Shown piece by piece: positions 15,383 through 24,402 of a stretch of DNA of 54,927 bases. The stretch is from the NCBI GenBank assembly GCA_030042035.1, contig JASIAN010000130.1, positions 1 to 54,927 of the forward strand. Reading direction: 5' to 3'. The notes beneath the pieces were generated by a model that worked only from the letters and a program-made list of their open reading frames with translations, ran no database searches and had not been told where the DNA came from. Source of the DNA: Alphaproteobacteria bacterium (GTDB lineage: Bacteria > Pseudomonadota > Alphaproteobacteria > ATCC43930 > CGMCC-115725). How positions within the stretch are numbered: the stretch's first letter is position 1; every line of letters begins with the position of its first letter. Both the position numbers and the translations under genes were made by a program.

Positions 15383-17077
15383 GTGCCGGTAAGGGGCGCC
15401 CGCCGCCGCGGCGCCGGCCGGCGTTCGGCCGCGGCGCTGGGATCGGCTCTGGCGCTGCTCGCGGCGCTCTCGCACCCGGCCGACGCTGCCGCCCACGACA
15501 TGCTGACGATCGGCATCACGCAGTTTCCTGCGACGCTCAACCCCGACATCGATGCAATGGCGGCCAAGAGCTACGTGCTCGGCATGGCGGTGCGGCCATT
15601 CACCGTCTACGACGCCGGATGGCGGCTCGACTGCCTGCTGTGCACCCGCCTGCCGACGATCGCCAACGGGCTTGCCATGCCGATCGCGCTGAAGGATGGC
15701 AAGAAGGGCATCGATCTCACTTATACGATCCGTCCAGATGCCAAATGGGGCGACGGCGTGCCGGTCACGACCGACGATGTTGTGTTCACCTATCGGGTCG
15801 GTCGCAACCCGCAAAGCGCGGTCACCGCCGCCGACCTCTATCGTCACATCACGAAAATCGATGTGAAGGACAAGCACACCTTCACGCTGCACCTCGACAA
15901 GCTGACCTTCGATTACGCCGCGATCGACGATTTCGTGCTGTTGCCGGCGCATCTCGAACGAGCTGCCTTCGCGGATCCAGCGCAGTACCGGATCAGGAGC
16001 CGCTACAACACCGACCCGACCAATCCCGGCCTCTACGATGGCCCCTACCGCATCAGCCAGGTCGCGACGGGCTCGTATATCGTCCTGACACGCAACCCCT
16101 ATTGGGCCGGGCCACCGCCGCATTTCCGCCGCATCACGGTACGCGCGATCGAGAACACCGCGGCCTTGGAAGCCAACCTCCTGTCCAGCACGATCGACAT
16201 GGTGGCGGGTGAGCTCGGCCCCCCGCTTGACGAGGCACTTGCCTTCGAACGGCAGCACGGCAGCCAATTCGATATGATCTACAAGCCCGGCCTCATTTTC
16301 GAGCACGTCGATCTGAACCTGGCACGGCCGGCGCTCGCCGACCGCCGTGTGCGCGAAGCGTTGCTCCTCGGCAGCGACCGCGCCGCGATCAGCCAGTCGC
16401 TGTTTGCCGGCCGCCAGCCGGTCGCCGACAGCTTCATGAGCCCGCTCGACAGCGGCTACACGAAGGATATTCCGCATTACCGCTACGATCCGGTGAAGGC
16501 GAAGGCGTTGCTTGAGGCGGCCGGCTGGCACGCGGCGGGCGGCGGCATCCGGCGCAACGCCGCGGGGCAACCGCTCTCGTTCGTGCTGAAAACGACGGCT
16601 GGCGATCATACCCGCGAGCTGGTCGAGCAGGTATTGCAGAGCGAGTGGCGGCAGATCGGCGTCGATATCCGCATCAAGAACGAGCCGGCGCGCGTGCTGT
16701 TCGGCGACAGCCTGCCGCATCGCGATTTCGACATGGCGATGTATGCGTGGATCAGCGCGCCGGACAGCGTGCCGCGCTCGATCTTCGATTCGACGGAAAT
16801 CCCCGATGCCGCCAACGGCTACTCCGGGCAGAACGACACCGGTTTCAAGAGCGCGGAGATGGACCGCCTGATCGAGGCCACCGAAACCGAGCTCGATCCG
16901 GCAAAGCGCAAGGCGCTGTGGGCCGCGATGCAGCGCCTCTACGCGATCCAGTTGCCGTCGCTGCCGCTCTATTTCCGCTCGAATGTCTTCATCCTGCCGA
17001 AATGGCTGAAAGGCGTCGCGCCGACCGGCAACCAATACCCGACGACGTTGTGGATCACCGATTGGCAGCCGCAGTGA
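15383..17077 (+). CDS. ABC importer substrate-binding protein, peptide/nickel family 5
   Basis: This 564-residue periplasmic protein starts at GTG 15383 with an Arg-rich signal peptide ending PADAAAHD. Family 5 features are ITQFPATLNPDIDAM, TIRPDAKWGDGVPVTTDDV, RNPYWAG and ALLEAAGWHAAGGGIRR. It binds oligopeptides or similar solutes and passes them to the permeases encoded downstream (17221 and 18171). No ATPase genes follow. The substrate is unknown. Confidence 0.9.
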   Translation: MPVRGARRRGAGRRSAAALGSALALLAALSHPADAAAHDMLTIGITQFPATLNPDIDAMAAKSYVLGMAVRPFTVYDAGWRLDCLLCTRLPTIANGLAMPIALKDGKKGIDLTYTIRPDAKWGDGVPVTTDDVVFTYRVGRNPQSAVTAADLYRHITKIDVKDKHTFTLHLDKLTFDYAAIDDFVLLPAHLERAAFADPAQYRIRSRYNTDPTNPGLYDGPYRISQVATGSYIVLTRNPYWAGPPPHFRRITVRAIENTAALEANLLSSTIDMVAGELGPPLDEALAFERQHGSQFDMIYKPGLIFEHVDLNLARPALADRRVREALLLGSDRAAISQSLFAGRQPVADSFMSPLDSGYTKDIPHYRYDPVKAKALLEAAGWHAAGGGIRRNAAGQPLSFVLKTTAGDHTRELVEQVLQSEWRQIGVDIRIKNEPARVLFGDSLPHRDFDMAMYAWISAPDSVPRSIFDSTEIPDAANGYSGQNDTGFKSAEMDRLIEATETELDPAKRKALWAAMQRLYAIQLPSLPLYFRSNVFILPKWLKGVAPTGNQYPTTLWITDWQPQ

Positions 17078-17081
17078 ACGC

Positions 17082-17199
17082 CGTCGTTACGAGCGACCCC
17101 CGGACGGCCGCCCGCCAGGGCGGGCGTTGCGGAGGGAAGCAATCCCGCCGCGCCGCTTCCAACCAGGATTGCTTCGTCACTTCGCTCCTCGCAATGACG
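17082..17199. repeat. Palindromic intergenic repeat between the binding protein and permease genes
   Basis: Outer arms CGTCGTTACGAGCG and CGCTCCTCGCAATGACG are near-inverted copies. Inner arms GAAGCAATCC (17136-17145) and GGATTGCTTC (17166-17175) are perfect inverted copies. A third hairpin, CCCGCCAGGGCGGG, sits at 17111-17124. The unit is about 118 nt and does not code. The right half resembles REP-type repeats common in alphaproteobacteria. It may fold in mRNA and set unequal expression of the binding protein and permeases. Confidence 0.7.
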
Positions 17200-17220
17200 G
17201 CACCTGACGGGTAACGCCGG

Positions 17221-18174
17221 ATGATCCGCTTTGCCGCGATCCGGCTCATCGAGATCGCCGTCGTGCTGGTCCTGCTGTCGTTCGCGATCTACGTGCTGAT
17301 CGGGCTGATGCCGGGCGATCCGATCGACCTGATGCGCAGCGCCGACCCGCACATGACCGCCGCCGATATCGCGCACCTCAAGGCGGTGTACGGCCTCGAC
17401 CGGCCGCTCCTGGCCCGCTACCTCGCGTGGGCGACGGGTGCGCTCGCCGGCAATCTCGGCTATTCGCGGCTGTTCGCCGAGCCGGTGTTGACGGCGCTGT
17501 TGCCGCGGCTCGGCAATTCGCTCGTGCTGATGGGATCGAGCTTCGTCCTCGCGCTGCTCATTGCCCTCGTGCTGGGGTCGCTGGCGGCGCGTCGCCCCGG
17601 CTCGCGGCTCGACGAGGCGATCAACCTGTTGTGCTTTGCCGGCGTCTCGCTGCCGACCTTCTGGCTGGCGCTGGTGCTGATCCTCGTGTTTGCCGCCGGT
17701 CTCGGCTGGCTGCCGGCGAGTGGCGTCGCGACGGCCGGCATCGGCGGTCTCGGCGACCGGCTGCGGCATCTCGTGTTGCCGGTCGCGACGCTGACGGCGG
17801 CCAGCGTCGGCGGCTACACCCGCTACGTGCGCGCCGCGATGCTGGAGGCCCTGGCGCAGGATCATATCCGCACCGCCCGCGCCAAAGGGGCGAGCGAGGT
17901 GCGGATCATCGTCCATCACGCGCTGCGCGGCGCGCTCGTGCCGGTCACGACGATCCTCGCGCTGTCGTTCGGCAGCCTCGTGTCGGGGGCGCTCGTGACC
18001 GAGACGATGTTCGCCTATCCCGGCATGGGCAAGCTGATCTTCGATGCCGTCATGGGCAACGATTACAATCTGGCGCTGGCTGGCCTCCTGCTCGCCGCGG
18101 TCGTGACGATGGCGGCCAACCTCGCGGCCGATCTCGCCTATGGCTGGCTCGACCCGCGGGTCACCTACCGGTGA
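17221..18174 (+). CDS. ABC importer permease, DppB type
   Basis: This 317-residue inner-membrane protein has six predicted membrane segments. The N-terminus (LMPGDPIDLM) and the loop sequence KAVYGLDRPLLARYLAWATG are typical of DppB/OppB. The coupling helix that meets the ATPase is ALAQDHIRTARAKGASEVRI. Its stop overlaps the GTG of the next gene, so both permeases are translated together. Confidence 0.93.
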   Translation: MIRFAAIRLIEIAVVLVLLSFAIYVLIGLMPGDPIDLMRSADPHMTAADIAHLKAVYGLDRPLLARYLAWATGALAGNLGYSRLFAEPVLTALLPRLGNSLVLMGSSFVLALLIALVLGSLAARRPGSRLDEAINLLCFAGVSLPTFWLALVLILVFAAGLGWLPASGVATAGIGGLGDRLRHLVLPVATLTAASVGGYTRYVRAAMLEALAQDHIRTARAKGASEVRIIVHHALRGALVPVTTILALSFGSLVSGALVTETMFAYPGMGKLIFDAVMGNDYNLALAGLLLAAVVTMAANLAADLAYGWLDPRVTYR

Positions 18175-19052
18175 GGCTGAGACCGCCGCGGCGATCGGCG
18201 CGGCCGCCGCTGCCGCTGCTGCTGCTCGCCGCGATCGCGCTCGCCTGCCTGCTCGGCCGGCCGATCGGCGCGGCGCTCGGCCTCCACATGATGCGCGTCG
18301 ATCTCTTGCATCGCCTCGCCGGCCCCTCGCTCCTGCACCCGCTCGGCACCGACGAGTTGGGCCGCGACGAGATGCTGCGCCTCTTGTCCGGCGGCCGCGT
18401 GTCGCTCGCGATCGGCATCGCCGCAGCACTGACCGCGGCGGCGATCGGCACCGCGATCGGCCTCACCGCGGGCTATCTCGGCGGCTGGGCCGACCGGCTG
18501 TTGATGCGGCTCACCGATGCGGTCATCGCATTGCCGTTGCTGCCGCTGCTGATCGTGCTGGCGGCGCTCGATCTGAAGAAAATCGGCGTGCCCTCGTGGA
18601 TTACCAGCTCCGACGACATCAGCTTTGTGCGCATCCTGGTGCTGGCCGTGCTGATCGGCTGGACGACGGCGGCGCGCCTTGTGCGCGGCGCGACGCTGGT
18701 CACGCGCAGCCGCGATTTCGTCCGCGCCGCCCGCAGCCTCGGCGCCCGCGTGCCGCACATCCTGTGGGTGCACATCCTGCCGAACGTGCTGGCGCCGCTG
18801 ATCGTCGCTACGACGCTGTCGGTCGGCGACGTGATTCTGCTGGAATCCGTGTTGAGCTTTCTCGGCCTTGGCATCCAGCCGCCGCTCGCCAGTTGGGGCA
18901 CGATGCTGACCAATGCGCAGGACCTGATCGAGACGGCGCCGCTCCTCGCGCTCTATCCTGGCACGATGATCTTCCTCACCGTCATCGCCTGCAACCTATT
19001 GGGCGACGCGCTGCAACAGCGCCTCGACCGCCGTGCCGCCGACCATGCATAG
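18171..19052 (+). CDS. ABC importer permease, DppC type
   Basis: This 293-residue permease starts at GTG 18171, overlapping the previous stop by 4 nt (GTGA). It has the DppC features HPLGTDELGRDEMLRLLSGG after the first membrane segment, SRDFVRAARSLGA as the ATPase-coupling helix and LSFLGLGIQPPLASWGTML near the end. DppD and DppF ATPase genes do not follow; the next gene is on the other strand. Confidence 0.93.
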   Translation: MRLRPPRRSARPPLPLLLLAAIALACLLGRPIGAALGLHMMRVDLLHRLAGPSLLHPLGTDELGRDEMLRLLSGGRVSLAIGIAAALTAAAIGTAIGLTAGYLGGWADRLLMRLTDAVIALPLLPLLIVLAALDLKKIGVPSWITSSDDISFVRILVLAVLIGWTTAARLVRGATLVTRSRDFVRAARSLGARVPHILWVHILPNVLAPLIVATTLSVGDVILLESVLSFLGLGIQPPLASWGTMLTNAQDLIETAPLLALYPGTMIFLTVIACNLLGDALQQRLDRRAADHA

Positions 19053-19055
19053 GCG

Positions 19056-19538
19056 TCATTTCGTCGGCGGCATCGGCCACGAGACGACTGGCGTCTTCGG
19101 CGTCACGCCGGGCGGCAGGTCGTCGGGCGCCGGCTTGCCAGCCGGTCCCAGCGACCGGACAAAGGCATAAACCGCGCGCCGATCGTTTGTCGTCATCCAT
19201 TTGAGCGCCCACTCCGGCATCGGCGGCTTCGGATGCATCGTACGCACTTCTTCGAGCCACTGCGCCTCGCTCATGCCGTGAATGAGCAGCCGCAAATTGA
19301 CCGCGTAGGTGGTGCCCCACGGTCCGTGAAACCCGAGAGGGCTGCCTTCGAGCCAGTTCTTTTGCGGGGTCTTGGCGGCGCTTTCCGCAAAGCCGTCGGT
19401 ATGGCAGTCGTTGCAGCCGCCGAGCTTGACAAGGTAGCTGCCGCGCGCGACGAGCGCGGCGTTCTGCTGTGCCGGAACGCCTCGCGGAAAGCAGGCGACG
19501 AGCACAGCGGCGGCGAGCCATATAGCGTTTCTCGGCAT
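19056..19538 (-). CDS. Exported monoheme c-type cytochrome
   Basis: This 160-residue protein has a signal peptide (1-23, ending VPAQ) and one heme site CNDCH near residue 40. Met candidates for the second axial ligand include HGMSEAQW and PPMPEWALKW. GAAAGGGGAAACG precedes ATG 19538. It starts 41 nt after the HpaB-family gene in the same direction, so it may be co-transcribed. It probably serves periplasmic electron transfer; a direct link to the hydroxylase is not established. Confidence 0.85.
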   Translation of the reverse strand: MPRNAIWLAAAVLVACFPRGVPAQQNAALVARGSYLVKLGGCNDCHTDGFAESAAKTPQKNWLEGSPLGFHGPWGTTYAVNLRLLIHGMSEAQWLEEVRTMHPKPPMPEWALKWMTTNDRRAVYAFVRSLGPAGKPAPDDLPPGVTPKTPVVSWPMPPTK

Positions 19539-19579
19539 CGTTTCCCCTTTCGTGCAATGTTCTGCAGCCCCTGCCGATT

Positions 19580-21136
19580 TCAATGCAAGACGCTGACATC
19601 GTCCGGGTTGACGAGGTCGGGGACGGTCCAGCCGTCGAGGTCGTATTCCGCCATGCATTTGTCGGCGAATGCCTTCCATGCCGCCGCCTGGCCGCTCGCA
19701 TTGGCGCCAAGGATTGCGAAACGGCGAATCTCTTCGTGGCTGCCCGAATAGTTGACCTCGTAAAGTTCGTGGCGGGCCCCGAATTCGGTCCCGACCGCGT
19801 CCCACAGCAGCTTCATCAATTTGACCCGTTCGACGGCGGTAACCCCGCCGGACCCGCGCACATAAAGGTCGAGATATTTGCGGATCTCGGGGTTTTTGAA
19901 ATCGCGCACATGCGAATTGAGATAAATCAGGCTGCTGGCGACCGTTTTCTCGATCTGATGCTTCACTTGCACGTAGGCGTCGGGCGCCAGCACGTGGTAG
20001 GCGGCGCCGGCATTGTGGTTAGGCAGCACGTAACCGCCGGCCCACGGGTCGGGGTTGCGCGTCATCGCGTCGGTCAGCGCCCACATGCAGTGCCGCCACG
20101 TGATGACCTCGCCGACATTCGCTTCGACACCGCGAAACCCGCTCGTGCCGGCGGTTTCCGTCGCCTTGATCATGAGGCCGGCGATGAAATCGAGCTTGAC
20201 CGCGAGGCGCGTGCAGCCGTGCAGCTGAAAGCGCGGCACAAAGCCGCTGCGCGGAAAAAACGAGTTGGCCTTGTCGATGTCGCCGCAAACGAACACGTCC
20301 TCCCACGGCACGAACACCTCGTCCATGATGAAGATCGCGTCGTTCTCGTCGAGCCGGCTCGACAAGGGATAATCGAACGGGCTCCCCAGCACGGCGGCGC
20401 GCTGTTCGTTCGAGACGCGGCAGATGAATTTGACGCCCTGGGCGTTGGTCGGCACGAGAAAGACCAGCGCGAATTTCGGATCCTGCACGTTCAAGAGGCC
20501 GGCATGCGCGACAAACGTAAAATGCGTCAGCGCCGAGCCGGTCGCGACAACCTTGGCGCCGGTCACGTAGATGCCGGCGTCGGTCTCGCGCGTCACATGC
20601 GCGTAAATATCGGTCGGGCCACCCGGCTCGCCCGGCGCCATGTGGCGATCGACCGGCGGGTTGATGATCGCGTGGTTGACATAGGGCACCCGCTCCTGGC
20701 TGAAGCGGTACCAGCGGCGCGCGTTTTCCTGATAGGGCTCATAAAAGTCGGCATTGGCGCCGAGCGTCGCGAGAAATGCCGCCTTGTAGTCCGGCGAGCG
20801 GCCGAGCCAGCCATAGGTGAGGCGCGCCCACTCCGCGATCGCGTCGCGCCCGGCGACCAGCTCCTCAGCCGTGCGCGGCGCGCGGAAATAGCGATGCGTG
20901 AAGCCGCCCCATTCGGTCGGGCAGGTCAGGACGCCCTTTCCATCCGCGCAATCCCGATGCAGCGCGTCGTAGAGCCGGGCGATCATCCGCGCGGTATTGC
21001 GGAAGGCAGGATGCTCGGCGATGTTCTTGACGCGCTCGCCATAGATCCAGACCTCGCGGCCGTCGTCGAGACTGGCGAGAAATTCCTTGCCGGTATAGGG
21101 CAACGGCGGCGCGTCCGCCGCATCAGAACGCGTCAT
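19580..21136 (-). CDS. 4-hydroxyphenylacetate 3-hydroxylase family oxygenase (HpaB-like)
   Basis: This 518-residue protein belongs to the FADH2-using phenol hydroxylase group (HpaB). The acyl-CoA-dehydrogenase-like fold shows in [44 protein letters not shown] and [16 protein letters not shown]. These enzymes need a separate flavin reductase; none is encoded nearby. The substrate could be any phenolic acid. ATG 21136 is chosen over an earlier start because a perfect AGGAGGTGAC precedes it. Confidence 0.88.
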   Translation of the reverse strand: MTRSDAADAPPLPYTGKEFLASLDDGREVWIYGERVKNIAEHPAFRNTARMIARLYDALHRDCADGKGVLTCPTEWGGFTHRYFRAPRTAEELVAGRDAIAEWARLTYGWLGRSPDYKAAFLATLGANADFYEPYQENARRWYRFSQERVPYVNHAIINPPVDRHMAPGEPGGPTDIYAHVTRETDAGIYVTGAKVVATGSALTHFTFVAHAGLLNVQDPKFALVFLVPTNAQGVKFICRVSNEQRAAVLGSPFDYPLSSRLDENDAIFIMDEVFVPWEDVFVCGDIDKANSFFPRSGFVPRFQLHGCTRLAVKLDFIAGLMIKATETAGTSGFRGVEANVGEVITWRHCMWALTDAMTRNPDPWAGGYVLPNHNAGAAYHVLAPDAYVQVKHQIEKTVASSLIYLNSHVRDFKNPEIRKYLDLYVRGSGGVTAVERVKLMKLLWDAVGTEFGARHELYEVNYSGSHEEIRRFAILGANASGQAAAWKAFADKCMAEYDLDGWTVPDLVNPDDVSVLH

Positions 21137-21140
21137 CAGT

Positions 21141-21150
21141 GTCACCTCCT
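21141..21150 (-). promoter_or_regulatory. Strong ribosome binding site of the HpaB-like gene
   Basis: On the minus strand this reads AGGAGGTGAC, a near-perfect match to the 16S anti-Shine-Dalgarno. It lies 4 nt before ATG 21136 and settles the start. Confidence 0.75.
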
Positions 21151-21225
21151 GTCCCGCTGCATTGCCGATCCCGATCGGCGTCGGCACAGCTTATAGCGCC
21201 GATTTCGGCCCGGCCAGCGGCGGCC

Positions 21226-21687
21226 TCAGCGCTCGTGCTCGTGGCCGTGCGCGGCGCCGGCATAGGCGCCGATCTCCGGATCGAACGGCGCTTCGCGCCA
21301 TGCCACACGGCCGCCCAACCCTTCGACCATCGCGGCGATGACATGATCGGCGCGCAGCCGCAGGCGGCTGTCCGCGACCTGTAGCGGCAGATGCCGGTTG
21401 CCGATGTGCCAGGCGATTCGCAACAGGTCGCCGGGGCTGTCGGCGGCAATCTCGATGACCGGCTCGGCGGCCGCGCGCACGCGGATGTAGCGACCGTCGT
21501 CGAGCTCCAGCCCGTCGCCGTCGGTCAAGTGGTGGGGGCGCGCGAGATCGAGCAGGAACGGCGTGCCGGAATCGGTGACGAGGCGGATGCGGCGGCGATG
21601 GCGGTCAAGAAAAGGCAGGCTGACGGCGTCAACCGCCGCTGCGTCCGGCCAATGCCCCCGCGTGTGCACTGCTATTGCCCGCCGCAT
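21226..21687 (-). CDS. ureE: Urease accessory protein UreE (nickel chaperone), orphan
   Basis: This 153-residue protein has the N-terminal beta domain with DRHRRRIRLVTDSGT and a C-terminal ferredoxin-like metal domain with IAWHIGNRHLPLQV and DHVIAAMVEGLGG. The conserved His in ADHV is the family nickel ligand, and the tail GHEHER adds metal ligands. ATG 21687 has GAAGGG upstream; an upstream GTG at 21720 does not. No urease structural or other accessory genes are in the window. It is in line with the HpaB-like gene, 89 nt ahead of it. Confidence 0.88.
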   Translation of the reverse strand: MRRAIAVHTRGHWPDAAAVDAVSLPFLDRHRRRIRLVTDSGTPFLLDLARPHHLTDGDGLELDDGRYIRVRAAAEPVIEIAADSPGDLLRIAWHIGNRHLPLQVADSRLRLRADHVIAAMVEGLGGRVAWREAPFDPEIGAYAGAAHGHEHER

Positions 21688-21989
21688 CGCAATCCCTTCA
21701 ACTACAACCGCGAGTTTCACCTAGAGAAGCGCCGGCAGCGCTCGGCCGCGCCGGCGCGGAACGAGGCGCAACGGCGGTGTCGCCGTCTTCGCCCGGATCG
21801 CTCAGTGATTCGCGCCGCCGCCGCGATCGGCACTTCGCCGGCGCGCTTCCCGGCGCTGTGCGCCCCGCCCTGATATAGGGCTGCGGCGCCTGCCGCGCCA
21901 TGCCGCACGTCGGGTTCGCTTCCCTCTCGCAATAAGCCGGGGGTTTGCGGTAAAGCTTGGCGTCGCCCCAATAGAAAGGAGGCGGCTCA

Positions 21990-23027
21990 GTGGTGGAATA
22001 CACGATCGCGACGGCAGTCGGCTCCGGCGAGAAGGGTTTTGCCGGCGATGGCGGTCCGGCTAGGCTGGCGTTGCTGAACGGTCCGTTCGATCTCGTCTTC
22101 GACGTCACCGGTAACCTTTTTTTCGCCGACACGTTCAATCACCGCATCCGCCGCGTCGCGGCGCAAACCGGTATCATCACGACAATCGCCGGCAACGGCG
22201 CCGCCGGCTTCGCCGGCGACGGCGGCCCGGCAACCGCCGCCGCGCTGAACGAACCCTACGGCGTCGTCGTCGATCGCGCCGGCAACATCTATACCGCCGA
22301 TCGCAAGAACGCGTGTGTGCGCCGCATTGATGCCGAGACCGGCGTCATCACGACTTTCGCCGGCACCGGCACGCCGGGCTCTTCCGGCGACGGCGGGCCG
22401 GCGTCGCGAGCGGCGCTGGCCGAACCGAACGGCCTCGCATTCGATCCCGCCGAGCGCAACCTCTATATCGCCGACGTCGCCGATCACCGGGTGCGGGTTG
22501 TCGATCTGGCGACCGGCATCATTGCGACCTTCGCCGGCACCGGCGCGGCCGAGCACGGCGGCGACGGCGGCCCGGCGCGCGCGGCCCGCATCTTTGGCGC
22601 CCGCGCCGTTAAGGTGGCGCCTGACGGCACCGTTTACATCCTCGAGCGCCAGGGCAGCACGCTGCGGCGGGTCGATCGCGCGACCGGCATTATCGAGACG
22701 ATCGCCGGCACCGGCGCGCGCGGCTATGGCGGCGACGGCGGCCCGGCCGCCGCCGCGGTGTTCGACGCGCCGAAGGAGATGGCGCTCGACCGCGACGGCA
22801 ACGTGCTTATCGTCGATACGGAGAACCATGCGATCCGCTGTCTCGACCGCGCTCGTGGCAGCATCACGACGATCGTCGGCGGCCATCGCGGCGGCGAGGG
22901 CGACGGCGGCCTGGCAAGTAAAGCGGGGCTCGATCGCCCGCACGGCGCCGCCGTCGGGCCGGACGGCGCGATCTATATCGGCGATACCAATAACCACCGC
23001 ATCCGCAAGGCGGTGCGCGCGAGGTGA
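21990..23027 (+). CDS. NHL-repeat beta-propeller protein
   Basis: This 345-residue protein starts at GTG 21990 behind AAAGGAGGCGG (21975-21985). About six repeats of 50-55 residues each hold a TIAGxG start, a GFAGDGGPA-like loop, a V-x-D-x-x-GN strand and a D-x-x-NHRIRR end. Such NHL repeats form a closed propeller for protein or ligand binding. No signal peptide is seen, so it is probably cytosolic. It lies 4 nt before the small exported protein gene. Confidence 0.88.
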   Translation: MVEYTIATAVGSGEKGFAGDGGPARLALLNGPFDLVFDVTGNLFFADTFNHRIRRVAAQTGIITTIAGNGAAGFAGDGGPATAAALNEPYGVVVDRAGNIYTADRKNACVRRIDAETGVITTFAGTGTPGSSGDGGPASRAALAEPNGLAFDPAERNLYIADVADHRVRVVDLATGIIATFAGTGAAEHGGDGGPARAARIFGARAVKVAPDGTVYILERQGSTLRRVDRATGIIETIAGTGARGYGGDGGPAAAAVFDAPKEMALDRDGNVLIVDTENHAIRCLDRARGSITTIVGGHRGGEGDGGLASKAGLDRPHGAAVGPDGAIYIGDTNNHRIRKAVRAR

Positions 23028-23031
23028 GACC

Positions 23032-23418
23032 GTGAACCTGCGAGCGATTCCTTGTGCGATTGCTGTCATCGCGGCGGCATCGGCATTTTCGTCCATGCCC
23101 GCCGCCGCGGCGGCTGCCGGGCTCACCGCGGTGACGACGCCGGGCAGGGGCGATCTGACGATGTGCCGCGATTGGTTCATCTATGATTCGTGCGACACGT
23201 ACCATCATGTCGCACTGCCTTCCCGCATCGCGGTCGGCGACCAGATCCCGCTGGTGTTCGGTAACAGCGACAAGCAATACGATTTTCGCGTGAGCGGCAT
23301 TCACCGGCACGGCGACGCCTGCATGATCCTCAGCCCCCACACCGGCGCGCACGACAGTGGCGAGCACATCGCCATCGATCCCTGCAAGCCGGCTCCGGCC
23401 TCCACGGCCGCCCGATGA
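23032..23418 (+). CDS. Small exported Cys-containing protein, function unknown
   Basis: This 128-residue protein starts at GTG 23032 with GAGGTGAG upstream, 4 nt after the NHL gene. The signal peptide is Ala-rich with a twin-Ala end. The mature part has four Cys (MCRDW, DSCDTYHH, ACMIL and DPCKP), enough for two disulfides, and a beta-rich middle (IPLVFGNSDKQYDFRVSGI). His residues cluster in YHHV and IHRHGD. No family is recognised. Coupling suggests a role with the NHL-repeat protein. Confidence 0.72.
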   Translation: MNLRAIPCAIAVIAAASAFSSMPAAAAAAGLTAVTTPGRGDLTMCRDWFIYDSCDTYHHVALPSRIAVGDQIPLVFGNSDKQYDFRVSGIHRHGDACMILSPHTGAHDSGEHIAIDPCKPAPASTAAR

Positions 23419-23445
23419 AGCATTCCGGTCGCTGAGGGAGCCGTC

Positions 23446-24264
23446 GTGGCGATCCGCTCGCCCGTCGTCAACGTCATGGCCAACGCCGCCTTGAAGGCGG
23501 CGCGGGGCCTTTTGCGCGATTTCGGCGAGGTCGAACAATTGCAGGTCTCGGTCAAGGGGCCGGGCGAATTCGTCTCGACCGCCGATCTCAAAGCCGAACA
23601 CACGCTGCGGGCGGAACTCGCCCGCGCCCGCCCCGGCTATGGCCTCTTGTTCGAGGAAAGCGGCAGCAGCGAGGGCAGCGACCGGCATCATCGCTGGATC
23701 GTCGATCCGCTCGACGGCACGACCAACTTCCTGCATGGCATTCCGCATTTCGCGATCTCGATCGCGTTGGAGCGCGACGGCGAGATCGTTGCCGGGGCCG
23801 TCTACGAGCCGACGCGCGACGAGATGTTCTGGGCCGAAAAGGGTGCCGGCGCCTTTCTCAACGACCGCCGGCTGCGTGTGTCTGCGCGGCGGCGGCTCGA
23901 CGAAGCGGTGATCGGCACCGGCATCCCCTATCGCGACCGCGGCGACCATGCGATCTATCTCGCGACGCTCGCCCGCGTCATGGCCGCGACGAGCGGCGTG
24001 CGGCGATTGGGCTCCGCCGCGCTCGACCTCGCTTATGTCGCCGCCGGCCGCTACGACGGCTATTGGGAATTCGCGACGCAGCCGTGGGACATCGCCGCCG
24101 GGATATTGTTGGTACGCGAAGCCGGCGGCTTTGTCAGCGATCTCGCCGGTGGCCAGACGATGCTGACGAGCGGCGATGTCTTGGCCGCCAATGGCCCGTT
24201 GCATCTGCCGCTGGCGGCGCTGCTCAAGGAAGCGATCCGAACGGCGGCGCCGAACCCGGCATAA
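23446..24264 (+). CDS. suhB: Inositol-1-monophosphatase family protein (SuhB-like)
   Basis: This 272-residue Mg2+-dependent phosphatase has metal site 1 at FEESG, metal sites at WIVDPLDGTTNFLHG and the C-terminal motif QPWDIAAGILLVREAGG. In bacteria SuhB dephosphorylates inositol phosphate and related substrates and can join rRNA antitermination complexes. It starts at GTG 23446 with GAGGGA upstream. Confidence 0.92.
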   Translation: MAIRSPVVNVMANAALKAARGLLRDFGEVEQLQVSVKGPGEFVSTADLKAEHTLRAELARARPGYGLLFEESGSSEGSDRHHRWIVDPLDGTTNFLHGIPHFAISIALERDGEIVAGAVYEPTRDEMFWAEKGAGAFLNDRRLRVSARRRLDEAVIGTGIPYRDRGDHAIYLATLARVMAATSGVRRLGSAALDLAYVAAGRYDGYWEFATQPWDIAAGILLVREAGGFVSDLAGGQTMLTSGDVLAANGPLHLPLAALLKEAIRTAAPNPA

Positions 24265-24402
24265 CGACGGCCGGGACCGCCAGTCGCGGCCAGATTTCGG
24301 TGTGCGCGGCGGCGGCCATCGGCTAATTTGCGCCGATCATCGGCGTCGCGCTTTGCGTTGTCGCGGTGGCGCATCATGGAGCAGGGCCCGCAATGAGTCG
24401 CC

